This document shows positions 1-8,160 of a DNA stretch of 58,391 bases, piece after piece; the first letter of the stretch is position 1; the number at the start of each line of letters is the position of its first letter. The position numbers were made by a program, and so were the translations under genes. The DNA lies in the NCBI GenBank assembly GCA_964568925.1, contig CAZMSJ010000006.1, positions 1 to 58,391 of the forward strand, given 5' to 3'. Origin of the DNA: CAYQUL01 sp964568925 (GTDB taxonomy: Bacteria > Patescibacteriota > Microgenomatia > UBA8517). Under the pieces are notes generated by a model. That model was not told the DNA's origin, ran no database searches, and saw only the letters and a list, made by a program, of their open reading frames with translations.

Positions 1-1
1 C

Positions 2-346
2 TCATTCTGGGAACTTGGATTCGAATTCCAATGGGGTCACAGATCGTGATTTTGTATTTGCATACACTTCATTAAGCTCAAAAATAGATGCTAGTGTTGT
101 TCTTCCATTTTTTAGTTCTTCATATGTAGGGGATGAGTTAAAATGGAGACCAAACATCGCAGCATTTTTCAAGTTATCTGAGCCTGAAAGTATAAGTTCA
201 TGAAGGAATTTCACGAAATATTTACAGTAATTTATTGCAATCTGAATATCTATTTCTTTGTCTTCGTGTCGGTCTCTCATTTCTCTTGCTTGTGCAATTT
301 CCAATTCTAAAGCCTCTATATCTTCTTCAAACATTATTATTGTCAC
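2..346 (-). pseudogene. C-terminal remnant of a serine-recombinase-like protein
   Basis: The open frame of 114 residues has a charged helical start (about residues 6-35), then a segment resembling the tail of large serine recombinases, including a SIFELNE motif and an ending in PLEFES, similar in style to the ends of integrases that read into an attachment site. It is far shorter than a full recombinase (400 or more residues), and an in-frame stop lies about 18 nt upstream of the GTG at 346, so no catalytic domain is attached. An ATG at 334 is an alternative start. I read it as a decayed recombinase at the left edge of the accessory island. The family match is by pattern only. Confidence 0.45.
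15..39 (+). other. tRNA T-arm-like hairpin, possible attachment-site trace
   Basis: A perfect 5-bp stem (TTGGA/TCCAA) closes the 7-nt loop TTCGAAT, the size and loop sequence of a tRNA T-arm. It is followed by a possible acceptor strand TGGGGTC and A. The closing pair is A-T instead of the usual G-C and no CCA follows. The rest of a tRNA would lie outside the window, so no tRNA is called. It sits inside the last codons of the recombinase-like remnant on the other strand. Confidence 0.25.
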
Positions 347-450
347 CGATGATGCATAAAACTATCTGGAGAATTGCTATTGCAATAAAAAGTAGGAATG
401 AAAGATCTCTTCGATTTGTAACCTCAATTGAGCAAGCGTAAAATAGCGTA

Positions 451-996
451 ATGCGACTTGTAACACTATTCTTGTTTATTTGTTTTACTGTGATCTTTCC
501 TGCACAGGTTACAGCTGACGGTCCGACAAGTACCAAGATTACACAAGTCACGCCTGACAGTAAAGATAAGAGGATAGAAAGACAGACCGACAAAAAAAAT
601 ACTCAAGAACAATCTGTAACGGACACCAATCGAATTCATGATTTGACCAATATAATTTCTTTTCATATTGCATTGATATCTTTGTTTGTCCCGTTAAGTG
701 TAGAAATGGTGAGTAGGATATCAGAAAGGTATGGATCTGGAGCGATTAGTAAGTATTATAAGAAAGAGCCGCTCCTTCAAATAATTTTTTATTTTTCTAT
801 CTTTAATCTATTTTTTTCAGTCTGTGTAATGTATTTCTCCAACACTTCCGACGTACTTCATGGTATATCTCTTGGAGTTTTCTTAATTACACTGGTACTT
901 ATGATTTTTTATTTAAGAGTTTTATATAAATATTTGACAGATATTGATTGGATTATAGGAAAGTTCTTAAAAGATGTTAAACAAATTATCAGCTGA
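451..996 (+). CDS. predicted exported/membrane protein, first gene of a two-gene unit
   Basis: A 181-residue protein of no family I recognise. It starts with a signal-peptide-like stretch (charged start, hydrophobic residues 3-18, AQVTA before a possible cleavage), then a polar Thr/Lys/Asp-rich linker to about residue 65. Three hydrophobic segments follow, near residues 69-86, 109-127 and 133-155, and a basic tail. The arrangement suggests an extracytoplasmic linker anchored by several helices. Its last 23 nt overlap the next gene, so the two are probably translated together and may form one membrane-associated system. The position next to a recombinase remnant makes an accessory role likely. 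Function unknown. Confidence 0.7.
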   Translation: MRLVTLFLFICFTVIFPAQVTADGPTSTKITQVTPDSKDKRIERQTDKKNTQEQSVTDTNRIHDLTNIISFHIALISLFVPLSVEMVSRISERYGSGAISKYYKKEPLLQIIFYFSIFNLFFSVCVMYFSNTSDVLHGISLGVFLITLVLMIFYLRVLYKYLTDIDWIIGKFLKDVKQIIS

Positions 997-3301
997 GCAA
1001 CAACAAGAAAAATTTCTCGAGTCGATCGAAGGACTGGGAGATGTACTCGTGGTCGAAACACAAAAAAACAAACGTACAAAAACAGTTGTTAATGCAATTG
1101 ATCAACTTACAGAAATAGTCTTATCGCTATTTGAACTTCAGAAGAATGATCCAATAAAATTCGAGCGGCTTATGCTACATAAGGATTATTTTGAAATTCA
1201 AGAAAATAATAAAAAAGAAGCGGGGCATCGTTTATATTTTTTCCCTGAGAAATATTTAGTTGCCTTTTCGACTCCAATATATCAACTACTACGTGTGCAC
1301 GATATTGCTTTGAAAGAGGATTTTGCTGAAGTAAGTAGAGCCACTATTATTGCCATTAATCGAATACTAGCTTATATATGCATTACTAAAACAAACGACT
1401 TATTTGTGAAACTTCTTCTGCAAAAAATATACGAGGTTTTTAATAAGGCAATCAAGCAAAACGCTCCTTCACTCTACCCTGCGGCATTTGAGTGGTACAC
1501 AGAAATAGTATTTAATTTTCCAGAAAAGAAAAGCGATGAAAAATTTAATATGGAATACCTTCCACTTTTAGATTCATACCTAATCGCATTGACAAAACTA
1601 ATAATTCAGGGCGATTACTTGGAAGTTTTTCGACAATTAATTTTATCATTTGTAGATGGAGGTATTCACATATTTTCTTATGACAGAAGCAATATTTGGG
1701 AAGTAGTGAGTCTTTTAAGGAGAACAGATTACGATAAATATTTAATCTTTGACAAAGACTCCGAGATACATACAACAGTATTAGCTTTAGATAAAGCAGA
1801 TACTGTTAATACCTTGGAAAAGCTAAATGAAATGCAATCCCACTTAGATCAACTAAAAAAAATAGTTCTTAAATTTAGTTCATCTAAAATTTTTAAGGAA
1901 GAATTAAATGAAATCTACAAAGTACACAAAAACTATTTGATCTCCGATTACAAATTTAATAATGCGATAAGAATTTTCTTTGGTATAGGTGCATATTGTT
2001 GGTACAAAAAAAGAATTAAATATATCGATCTACTTTGGTATTCAAAACAACCTCTCGACTCCGATGCTACGTGGGTAGGAGATGATATCGTTCCTGAAAA
2101 TCTGGAAAAGCTGATGGGGTTTTTCTTAACTAATATGGATATACGGTATAAGTTTGATTTTGGGGAAGGACATACAGGTAGTGAAAAATATCTAAACGAA
2201 TATTTTTTACTGCTATTGGCTAAGTTTCTTGCTCCAATTCAGCCGAGTCCTTCAGACAACAAATACTATTGGAACCCTTATTATTCTTTACCGAGGTATG
2301 AAGCTCGAACTCTAAGTGACATCTCATATTCGTGTAAAAAACTTGCAGAGTTGGCAAAGACATTTTCTGTGGAGCAAGAAATACTGGACGATCTTCATAT
2401 TGTAGGTAATTTTATGAATCTTTTTACTGAGAAGGTTGAACCATTTTTGCTAGAAGTAGTTAAGCAGGCAGAAAGTCTTTTACAGTTAATCCTTGTAGAA
2501 GAAAACATTAGCTCCAAGAAAGTAGATACATTTAAGGAAGATTTCTTAGATAGTTTTGAAAAAGGTGCAGTAGTGCGTGGGGTGTTTCAAAAAAATGGAT
2601 TAGTAGTAATGACAAAGAAAGAACAAGAAGACATTATTTTTTTAGGATTTAATCAGGTTTACGACAAAGAGGCTTTCATAGAGAATTGGCATATACAATA
2701 CACAAAGCTTGGGGAACAATACGGTACGGGCTTAGCAACCTCGGAAAACACTGCCCTAATTCGATTCTTAGAAAAGAATGCAAGAGTTGATGAAAGATCA
2801 GTGAAAAAGTTTTTTGAAGATGAAACAGAACAAGATTTCATAATATTTAGCCAGTATTTGGGTACCTTTGAACTTAGATATTCCGACAACTTCATGCCTC
2901 ACTACAGAATAGAAAATCAGCCTGATATCCCTGGTTTTGCGGGTTATTTCATTGCAAATAATAGGAAAATTCCAATAGTGGAATACTCCGGTGAAGGAAA
3001 AGAGAATGGTTTTTTAGTGGCAAACATTAAGAAAACAGGTCAGATAGTTCAACTCCCGGCCAATAAAGATATGATGACAAATGAGGATCAAATATTCTTC
3101 GAAGTAAAAAATTTTTCAAGTGATAATGAGTTTATGGATCAATTCATTGGTGAAGCTCCTCCCTGGCTTAAACAAGTAGGGACAAAAGAAGAGCAAGTTG
3201 AGTATTTGAAAAAGAAAGTGTTATTAAAAATAAATGAGCGTTTCTGTGTAAAAATTGCTCCTGAATGCGAAATTTACATGCTGAAATCTGATTCAAAATA
3301 A
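974..3301 (+). CDS. large hypothetical protein (775 aa), partner of the membrane protein upstream
   Basis: A 775-residue soluble protein with no signal peptide or clear membrane helix and no nucleotide-binding or nuclease motif that I can see. The first 520 residues are mostly amphipathic helices with regular Leu/Ile spacing, as in helical-repeat scaffolds. The last 230 residues look more beta-rich, with Gly- and aromatic-rich stretches such as IPGFAGYF and EAPPWL. The start overlaps the upstream membrane gene by 23 nt. Membrane protein plus large soluble partner beside a recombinase remnant would fit a defence or regulatory module, but this is inference from context only. I do not recognise the family. 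Confidence 0.7.
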   Translation: MLNKLSAEQQQEKFLESIEGLGDVLVVETQKNKRTKTVVNAIDQLTEIVLSLFELQKNDPIKFERLMLHKDYFEIQENNKKEAGHRLYFFPEKYLVAFSTPIYQLLRVHDIALKEDFAEVSRATIIAINRILAYICITKTNDLFVKLLLQKIYEVFNKAIKQNAPSLYPAAFEWYTEIVFNFPEKKSDEKFNMEYLPLLDSYLIALTKLIIQGDYLEVFRQLILSFVDGGIHIFSYDRSNIWEVVSLLRRTDYDKYLIFDKDSEIHTTVLALDKADTVNTLEKLNEMQSHLDQLKKIVLKFSSSKIFKEELNEIYKVHKNYLISDYKFNNAIRIFFGIGAYCWYKKRIKYIDLLWYSKQPLDSDATWVGDDIVPENLEKLMGFFLTNMDIRYKFDFGEGHTGSEKYLNEYFLLLLAKFLAPIQPSPSDNKYYWNPYYSLPRYEARTLSDISYSCKKLAELAKTFSVEQEILDDLHIVGNFMNLFTEKVEPFLLEVVKQAESLLQLILVEENISSKKVDTFKEDFLDSFEKGAVVRGVFQKNGLVVMTKKEQEDIIFLGFNQVYDKEAFIENWHIQYTKLGEQYGTGLATSENTALIRFLEKNARVDERSVKKFFEDETEQDFIIFSQYLGTFELRYSDNFMPHYRIENQPDIPGFAGYFIANNRKIPIVEYSGEGKENGFLVANIKKTGQIVQLPANKDMMTNEDQIFFEVKNFSSDNEFMDQFIGEAPPWLKQVGTKEEQVEYLKKKVLLKINERFCVKIAPECEIYMLKSDSK

Positions 3302-3708
3302 TTTCTGTATAAATTCCATTTCAGAGGGAAGTTATAGCAGGAGAAAATAACCAAAGGGTTTAGTCTCAAAGCAACTATCTAATTAAGGCAACCAGATTTT
3401 GGCATAGATGAATTTTTAATTATAAAGATAGATCAATCAAATATTGATGTTATCTTAAAAACACTGAATTCGTTTATTCAAATAGTATTCAGCATGTAGT
3501 TAACTTATATGGATGTAAAAATTATATAAACGTACATTGAGTTCCATGAAAGATAGTTTGGCTCATATTTCGGAAATCCTTATAATTATATTTTATGTTA
3601 ACATTCCTTCAATACTGACCCATAATTGCAATAATCCAAGATATATGGTATATATTGGCCAGTTATCTAGAACTTTACAATTTACACACACACGATTAAG
3701 GTATATAC
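3302..3708. other. 407-bp AT-rich intergenic region without a credible gene
   Basis: No supported gene lies here. One stretch (3389-3499) stays open for 36 codons and reads like protein (DEFLIIKIDQSN) but has no start codon, so it may be the decayed end of a lost gene. The frame at 3537-3773 has no gene-like composition and runs into the Ham1-like gene in another frame. The last 60 bases must contain the promoter of the purine operon, but I see only AT-rich candidates such as TATATA just before the start codon. Confidence 0.6.
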
Positions 3709-4323
3709 ATGGACAAAATTTACTTTGCTACCACAAATCACGGAAAATTAGGCCAGTTTCAGTTCGTAGCTGACTTTTTGGGATGCAAGGTATCTATCCT
3801 ATCTGCGTACAAAGAGTTTGAAGGAGTAGAACCCTACAGTGAAGACTTCAAAACTAATTTCGAGATAATCGAACATGGTTGCAGAAAAGTCTTTGAAAAG
3901 GTGAAGAAGCCAATTGTTGTAGAAGATTCAATATTGGAAGTTGTTCACCTAAACGGTGGACCTGGACTTACAGCATCTGAATATCTTAAAGAGCATGGTC
4001 GCGAAGGTCTTATAAAGGAACTACAAGGCGCTAAAGATCGTAGAGCAAAGATAACGTCTATTGTTGGTTACTACGCTGGAGAAGTTCTATATATGTTCAA
4101 AACAGTTGTAGAAGGTTCAATTGCAGAAACCGAGAGCTACAAAATAGGAGAACCTTCATGGATCGGGCCAACAGAAATAAAATTCGGAGGCGGATTTAAT
4201 TCAGCTTTTATTATCAAAGGCGACACAAGAACTCTCGCAGATATTACAGCAGAAGAATCAATTGATCTTGGTTATAGAGAGCCTAACTTTAAAGCACTAC
4301 TTAAAGTGTTAGGTTACTGTTAA
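3709..4323 (+). CDS. divergent Ham1/RdgB-type nucleoside triphosphate pyrophosphatase
   Basis: The 204-residue length and motifs match the ITPase/RdgB family, which cuts (d)ITP, XTP and related NTPs to NMP plus pyrophosphate. Visible motifs are ATTNHGK (residues 7-13), the acidic metal site VVEDS (70-74) and the following NGGPG (82-86). The specificity region is unusual: where most members have a Tyr/Phe-Asp-Pro-x-Phe motif, this has FNSAF (163-167), and the usual Ser-His-Arg near the C-terminus is YREP (189-192). It heads an operon with a guanylate-kinase-like gene (39-nt gap) and a PurZ-like gene. In that setting it could supply a purine monophosphate, like MazZ in phage Z-DNA synthesis; this role is inference. 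Ordinary house-cleaning is the alternative. Confidence 0.8.
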   Translation: MDKIYFATTNHGKLGQFQFVADFLGCKVSILSAYKEFEGVEPYSEDFKTNFEIIEHGCRKVFEKVKKPIVVEDSILEVVHLNGGPGLTASEYLKEHGREGLIKELQGAKDRRAKITSIVGYYAGEVLYMFKTVVEGSIAETESYKIGEPSWIGPTEIKFGGGFNSAFIIKGDTRTLADITAEESIDLGYREPNFKALLKVLGYC

Positions 4324-4362
4324 CCTCATTCCACATAGCTATTCATACTCAAGGAGATAAGA

Positions 4363-4974
4363 ATGAGTAAAGCGATAATTTTGGCAGGATGTAATGGCGT
4401 CGGAAAATCTACAATAATTGATGCCCTTATCCATGACAGAGAACTTAGGATGACCCGATTCCCCCGTCATACCACAAGGCAAATTCGTGATGGTGAAACT
4501 CATGGTATTCAATATTTTTTCGTGAGCGATGAGGAATTTGATTCTCACGTTCAAGCTGGAGATTTCATCGATATCGATCAATTTCCCAGCGGAAAATATG
4601 GCACCAGTAAAAGCACTCTAAAGGACTGGCTTAACAACGGATATTTACTTTTCGAAGTAGATCCAGAAAACGCGTTAGTTCTCAAGAAGGCTTTTATCGA
4701 AATGGGGATCCCTGTTATTGATGTTTTTATTCAACCAATCGAGACATCCTTGCTCAGTCAACCGTCAGGGCTAGATGAAACTTTAGCTCTCTTGGAGAAA
4801 CGACTCAGAGCGAAAAAGTTAAGCGACTTTGTAATTGAAGATCGAATCAACGAGGCAAGGACACGATTATTCATGGGAAATCAATTTTCCCAGGTCATTA
4901 CAAACAAAGATGGCCAAATAGAAAAAGCAATAAACGAAGTGAGAAAACTCATCAAAGGAGATGACTCAAAATGA
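4363..4974 (+). CDS. guanylate-kinase-like nucleoside monophosphate kinase
   Basis: A 203-residue P-loop kinase with GCNGVGKST at residues 9-17 and the GMP-kinase signature HTTR..RDGE...GIQYFF (about 36-52), followed by YGTSKS. Guanylate kinases phosphorylate (d)GMP to (d)GDP. The start ATG follows a good Shine-Dalgarno site (AAGGAG, 6 nt upstream). The stop overlaps the start of the PurZ-like gene by ATGA, showing translational coupling. In known Z-DNA phages the host guanylate kinase phosphorylates dZMP, so a dedicated copy next to a PurZ-like enzyme fits that pathway. A ribose-bisphosphate kinase (PhnN type) is a less likely reading. It may be the cell's only guanylate kinase or a second copy; the window cannot tell. 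Confidence 0.85.
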   Translation: MSKAIILAGCNGVGKSTIIDALIHDRELRMTRFPRHTTRQIRDGETHGIQYFFVSDEEFDSHVQAGDFIDIDQFPSGKYGTSKSTLKDWLNNGYLLFEVDPENALVLKKAFIEMGIPVIDVFIQPIETSLLSQPSGLDETLALLEKRLRAKKLSDFVIEDRINEARTRLFMGNQFSQVITNKDGQIEKAINEVRKLIKGDDSK

Positions 4975-5984
4975 ATACAGTAACCGTTATAATCGGCGGT
5001 CAATACGGAAGTGAAGGCAAAGGTAAGGTTGCAGCATACATAGCGCCTCAAATGGCACTGTCTATCAGGACAGGTGGTCCAAATGCAGGTCACACCTTTG
5101 AACATGACGGTGTCACATATAAAATGCAGACGATACCATGTGCTTTTGTGAATCCCAACTGCTTTCTTGCAATAGGTGCAGGCGGTGTCATTGATCTAGA
5201 AATACTCCGACGAGAGATTGCTCTCGTTTCAGATGTAAAAGAAAGATTGATGATTGATCCACAAGCCTCAATTATTACAGAGGCTGATGTGCAGAGTGAA
5301 ACAATTCTCAAAGAGAGCATTGCTTCTACTGGAAAAGGAGTTGGAGCAGCTATCGCTAAAAAAGTTCTTCGTAAAGATGTAACTTTAGCACGCGATGTTG
5401 AAGAGTTAGAACCTTACCTTCGCGACGTTTCTCTTTTTGCTAATCAATTAGCAGACCGAGGAGCAGAAATCTGCTTAGAAGGTACTCAAGGGTTTTGGTT
5501 AAGTCTGCATCATGGTAAATATCCATATGTGACCGGCCGTGACATTACGGTAGGGGCACTATGCGGTGACGCAGGGATCAGTCCTTCGCTTATTAAAGAT
5601 ACTATCATGGTAGTGCGAACATACCCTATCCGTGTGGGTGGTAATTCAGGACCTTTAGCAAATGAGATTTCATGGGAAGAAATCACAAAGAGATCTGGAT
5701 GCCCTCGTGAGATTTTGGAGTTCACAACTGTTACTAAAAAGGTACGTCGAGTCGGTGAATTTGACATTGAAGCAGTAAAACGCGCAGTCATGGTAAACAG
5801 ACCAACGCAGATTGCATTGATGTTTGTGGATTATCTGAACTATGACAACTTTGGTGTAACTGAAGAAGGAGCTTTAACAGAAGAGGCGACTTTGATGATT
5901 ACACAATTAGAAGTTGAACTTGGTGTTCCTATCACGTTGGTAGGTACTGGGCCAAGTCAGAATCATATTATAGATCGGCGCTAA
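4971..5984 (+). CDS. PurZ-like / archaeal-length adenylosuccinate synthetase paralogue with catalytic Asp replaced by Ser
   Basis: Clear PurA superfamily member: GGQYGSEGKGK at residues 9-19, GGPNAGHT at 35-42, STGKG at 119-123, EGTQGF at 170-175, TVTKKVRR at 253-260. At 337 residues it matches archaeal PurA and phage PurZ, not the roughly 430 residues of bacterial PurA. The family's catalytic Asp in G-D-E-G-K-G is Ser14 here, while the catalytic His (41) is kept. The Asp-to-Ser change is, from what I know, typical of PurZ, which joins aspartate to dGMP instead of IMP. The guanine-contact motif TKLD of GTP-using PurA is MFVD (284-287), which would suit another phosphate donor. Shine-Dalgarno AAAGGAG precedes the start, and a double terminator follows. 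Substrate is inferred, not shown. Confidence 0.8.
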   Translation: MNTVTVIIGGQYGSEGKGKVAAYIAPQMALSIRTGGPNAGHTFEHDGVTYKMQTIPCAFVNPNCFLAIGAGGVIDLEILRREIALVSDVKERLMIDPQASIITEADVQSETILKESIASTGKGVGAAIAKKVLRKDVTLARDVEELEPYLRDVSLFANQLADRGAEICLEGTQGFWLSLHHGKYPYVTGRDITVGALCGDAGISPSLIKDTIMVVRTYPIRVGGNSGPLANEISWEEITKRSGCPREILEFTTVTKKVRRVGEFDIEAVKRAVMVNRPTQIALMFVDYLNYDNFGVTEEGALTEEATLMITQLEVELGVPITLVGTGPSQNHIIDRR

Positions 5985-5992
5985 AAGCGCCG
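5976..5992 (+). terminator. GC-rich hairpin overlapping the purZ-like stop codon
   Basis: CGGCGC and GCGCCG form a 6-bp stem around a TAAAA loop that contains the TAA stop. The left arm is formed by the last two Arg codons. A-rich sequence follows rather than T, so it probably works with the stronger hairpin just downstream, for termination or for 3'-end protection. Confidence 0.5.
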
Positions 5993-6002
5993 AAAAACAA
6001 AT

Positions 6003-6027
6003 AACCCCCGAAATGTTTCGGGGGTTT
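6003..6027. terminator. bidirectional rho-independent terminator between convergent operons
   Basis: AACCCCCGAAA pairs perfectly with TTTCGGGGGTT around a 2-nt TG core, with A and T flanks on both sides. It lies between the convergent purZ-like and P450 genes, so it can stop transcription from both directions. Confidence 0.9.
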
Positions 6028-6031
6028 ATCA

Positions 6032-7225
6032 TTACTTAAGTTGAACGTACAAGCCTTGTATCTGTCTGTAACCAAGAGATTTGAACCACTGGTGGTCCAC
6101 ATTAGGTACTAAACTGAGCGAAGGGACGTTTGAGAATAGCTCTTCAAGAAAAATCTTTAGAGCGTTTCGTGCCAATTTTGCACCAGGGCAATAATGTGCA
6201 CCATATCCAAAACTCAGGGTCTGGTTACCTTTATGAATAGGGCATTCTTCCTCATTCGAAATCACTCGATAGTCTCTATTTCCCGAGCCTAACATAAATA
6301 GAACCCTATCCCCCTTTTTTAACCTTTCATCACCAATAGAGATGTCATCAGTAATGATCCGAGAAACATATTGAAACGGTGGACTTCTATGGATAAGATA
6401 TTCAACAGTTGCTTCGCTTACACCATTTGAAAAAGTTTCACTCAAAGTTCCATATTTGAACATTAATCCCCAAATGGCATCAGATAATGAATAAGCCATC
6501 GGTTCATGTCCATCTACTAGCAGATTGCCCAGTAGACCTACTATTGTCTGTTTTGACAAATCAAAACTTGCAATTTGTTGCAGAAATAGATGAACAAATC
6601 CAGTCTCGTTTAGATATGCCCCATCGATCACTTGTTCAAGCTTCAAGATATCTGTCAGAACCTTATCTGCGACATCTTGGTTAAAAGATGACATCCCCAA
6701 GAAACCGACAATATTCTTTGTTAACTCAAGTAATTCAGCATATGTCAATTTAGGGATTCCAAGGACATTCAGCATTAGTTGCCCACAGTACGGCATGATT
6801 ACCTCAGATATTAAGTCCGTCGGACTATCAAATGAGGTCCTATTAATTAAATCGCGGGCTAAGCTTCTTGCAAAATCATCTGTGTCATCTGTTACTGACA
6901 GATTCAGAGCTTTTACAACAGCACGTCTAAGAGTTAGATGGTTTTGACCATCCATATACATCAACCAGTTGGAATAAAAGCCTTCTAATTTTTGTAAATT
7001 TTCTTCACTGTAAATTCCTTTCCCGTTGAGTGTAGCTGATGCCGTCCTTTGGGACGAAAGTGAGGATAAAAGTAATCCAGATTTGATTTCTTCGAGACCT
7101 AAAACAAGCCAGGCATTCCTTTTTTTGCTCCAGATTACTGATTTATACTCAAGTAGTCTCCGATATTCAATATATGGATTTGTGTAGAAATTGTTATCTA
7201 GTTCAATATCTATTTGTGCATTCAC
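6032..7225 (-). CDS. cytochrome P450 with atypical I-helix and no ExxR motif
   Basis: A 397-residue soluble bacterial-type P450. The haem-binding loop LSFGYGAHYCPG places the haem thiolate at Cys346, and the C-helix has MDGQNHLTLRR (91-101). Two hallmarks are altered. The I-helix motif normally Ala-Gly-x-Glu-Thr is DGHEPM (238-243), so the proton-delivery Thr is Pro. The K-helix ExxR is not intact: the aligned segment reads EYLIHR (275-280). P450s lacking ExxR exist (CYP157), but the pair of changes suggests unusual chemistry. The start overlaps the upstream gene's stop by 4 nt. P450s are hardly expected in CPR genomes, so transfer is likely. No ferredoxin or reductase is nearby. Confidence 0.9.
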   Translation of the reverse strand: MNAQIDIELDNNFYTNPYIEYRRLLEYKSVIWSKKRNAWLVLGLEEIKSGLLLSSLSSQRTASATLNGKGIYSEENLQKLEGFYSNWLMYMDGQNHLTLRRAVVKALNLSVTDDTDDFARSLARDLINRTSFDSPTDLISEVIMPYCGQLMLNVLGIPKLTYAELLELTKNIVGFLGMSSFNQDVADKVLTDILKLEQVIDGAYLNETGFVHLFLQQIASFDLSKQTIVGLLGNLLVDGHEPMAYSLSDAIWGLMFKYGTLSETFSNGVSEATVEYLIHRSPPFQYVSRIITDDISIGDERLKKGDRVLFMLGSGNRDYRVISNEEECPIHKGNQTLSFGYGAHYCPGAKLARNALKIFLEELFSNVPSLSLVPNVDHQWFKSLGYRQIQGLYVQLK

Positions 7226-7983
7226 AATAGTCTCCTTTGACTAGGTTTATCTATCTTTTCAAGTACATTTGTATCCAAATTTAGCTCGTATATCTCAAGA
7301 TGTGGTTGCCATTGCTCGCCCGTCATAATCAGGCTTTTTCGAATTGCATCCGCATCTTTTTCTGCTGCAAGCACAAAATATGCCATAAAAGATGTTTTCA
7401 CAGCGAGCATTACTGGCGCAGGTGCAACTTCAGCTAATCTATTTAGCTGTGCTGTCATATATGCGATTCTCTCCACTCTGGGGAAGTGCTGATAAATTAG
7501 TAGCGAATTCCCAGCATTCCAAAGATTACCAATTTCATCAAGATAGATATACTTTGAACTGTTTTTCTTTCCTTTCCTCACTGAATTTGTTTCAATTCCG
7601 TTATCAGGATCAAGAAAAACTAAATCATGAGAGCTTGACATAGCGCCAAGTTTTTCAAAATACCTTTGTCTTGATTCAATGTCATCTTCTAACAACTCAC
7701 TGTAGAAAGTGACTCCAGGTAACAATCCGCTTTGCTCAATTGCGGAAAGATGTTTAACACTTTGCTGAATGACTTGGTTATGTAAAAAATCAAAAATTGC
7801 AGCATCATGCTTTTTCCAAGTATTAGGATCGCTAAGATAGCTGTTATTGTTACCATCATTTCTTTCGTCATCTTGGGTCAACAACCAGCTGACGAGTGGA
7901 TTAAGCCCTCCCACTTGAACAAAGTTTTTCAGCAGACAGTATTTTCTATAGTCGCTGATATCTCCAAAATATTGATGCTTCAT
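7222..7983 (-). CDS. conserved hypothetical protein with LDPDNG motif, possibly methyltransferase-related
   Basis: A 253-residue protein beginning with HQYFGDISDYRKY, a start I have seen in a widespread uncharacterised bacterial family, with a central LVFLDPDNGIE motif near residues 121-131. The motif resembles the Asp-Pro-Pro type loop of SAM-dependent methyltransferases and of three-Cys-motif partner proteins, but no clear SAM-binding glycine motif is visible. It is the first gene of an operon with the P450, whose start overlaps its stop by 4 nt, so the products may act together. A purine-rich AAGG lies upstream of the ATG and a TACAAT -10 candidate further up. Function unknown. Confidence 0.65.
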   Translation of the reverse strand: MKHQYFGDISDYRKYCLLKNFVQVGGLNPLVSWLLTQDDERNDGNNNSYLSDPNTWKKHDAAIFDFLHNQVIQQSVKHLSAIEQSGLLPGVTFYSELLEDDIESRQRYFEKLGAMSSSHDLVFLDPDNGIETNSVRKGKKNSSKYIYLDEIGNLWNAGNSLLIYQHFPRVERIAYMTAQLNRLAEVAPAPVMLAVKTSFMAYFVLAAEKDADAIRKSLIMTGEQWQPHLEIYELNLDTNVLEKIDKPSQRRLL

Positions 7984-8160
7984 ATGCTTCTACCTTCTCT
8001 GTGTATTGTAAATGTACCCATGGCAGTAATAGCAAAAGACATGGGTTGATTATACCAGCTTGACATGAAGATTCAAGTTATAGGTGTTTTTGCCGATAAA
8101 TATGTCAGAAACAAAGATATCGCATTAGGCTCCTTGCATACAACCCTCTGTATGAAATTG

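Noticed and set aside
15..39. Calling a tRNA from the T-arm-like hairpin
   Set aside because: Only the 3' part could be in the window, the closing pair is A-T and no CCA follows. Kept as a hint only.
235..441. 68-codon frame before the membrane protein gene
   Set aside because: It covers the reverse strand of the recombinase remnant and the promoter region; the sequence has no gene-like features.
3537..3773. 78-codon open frame upstream of the Ham1-like gene
   Set aside because: No domain, no ribosome-binding site, odd composition, and it overlaps the start of a well-supported gene in another frame.
4971..7225. Treating the P450 as part of the PurZ-like operon
   Set aside because: It is on the other strand and separated by a bidirectional terminator; only neighbourhood supports a link.
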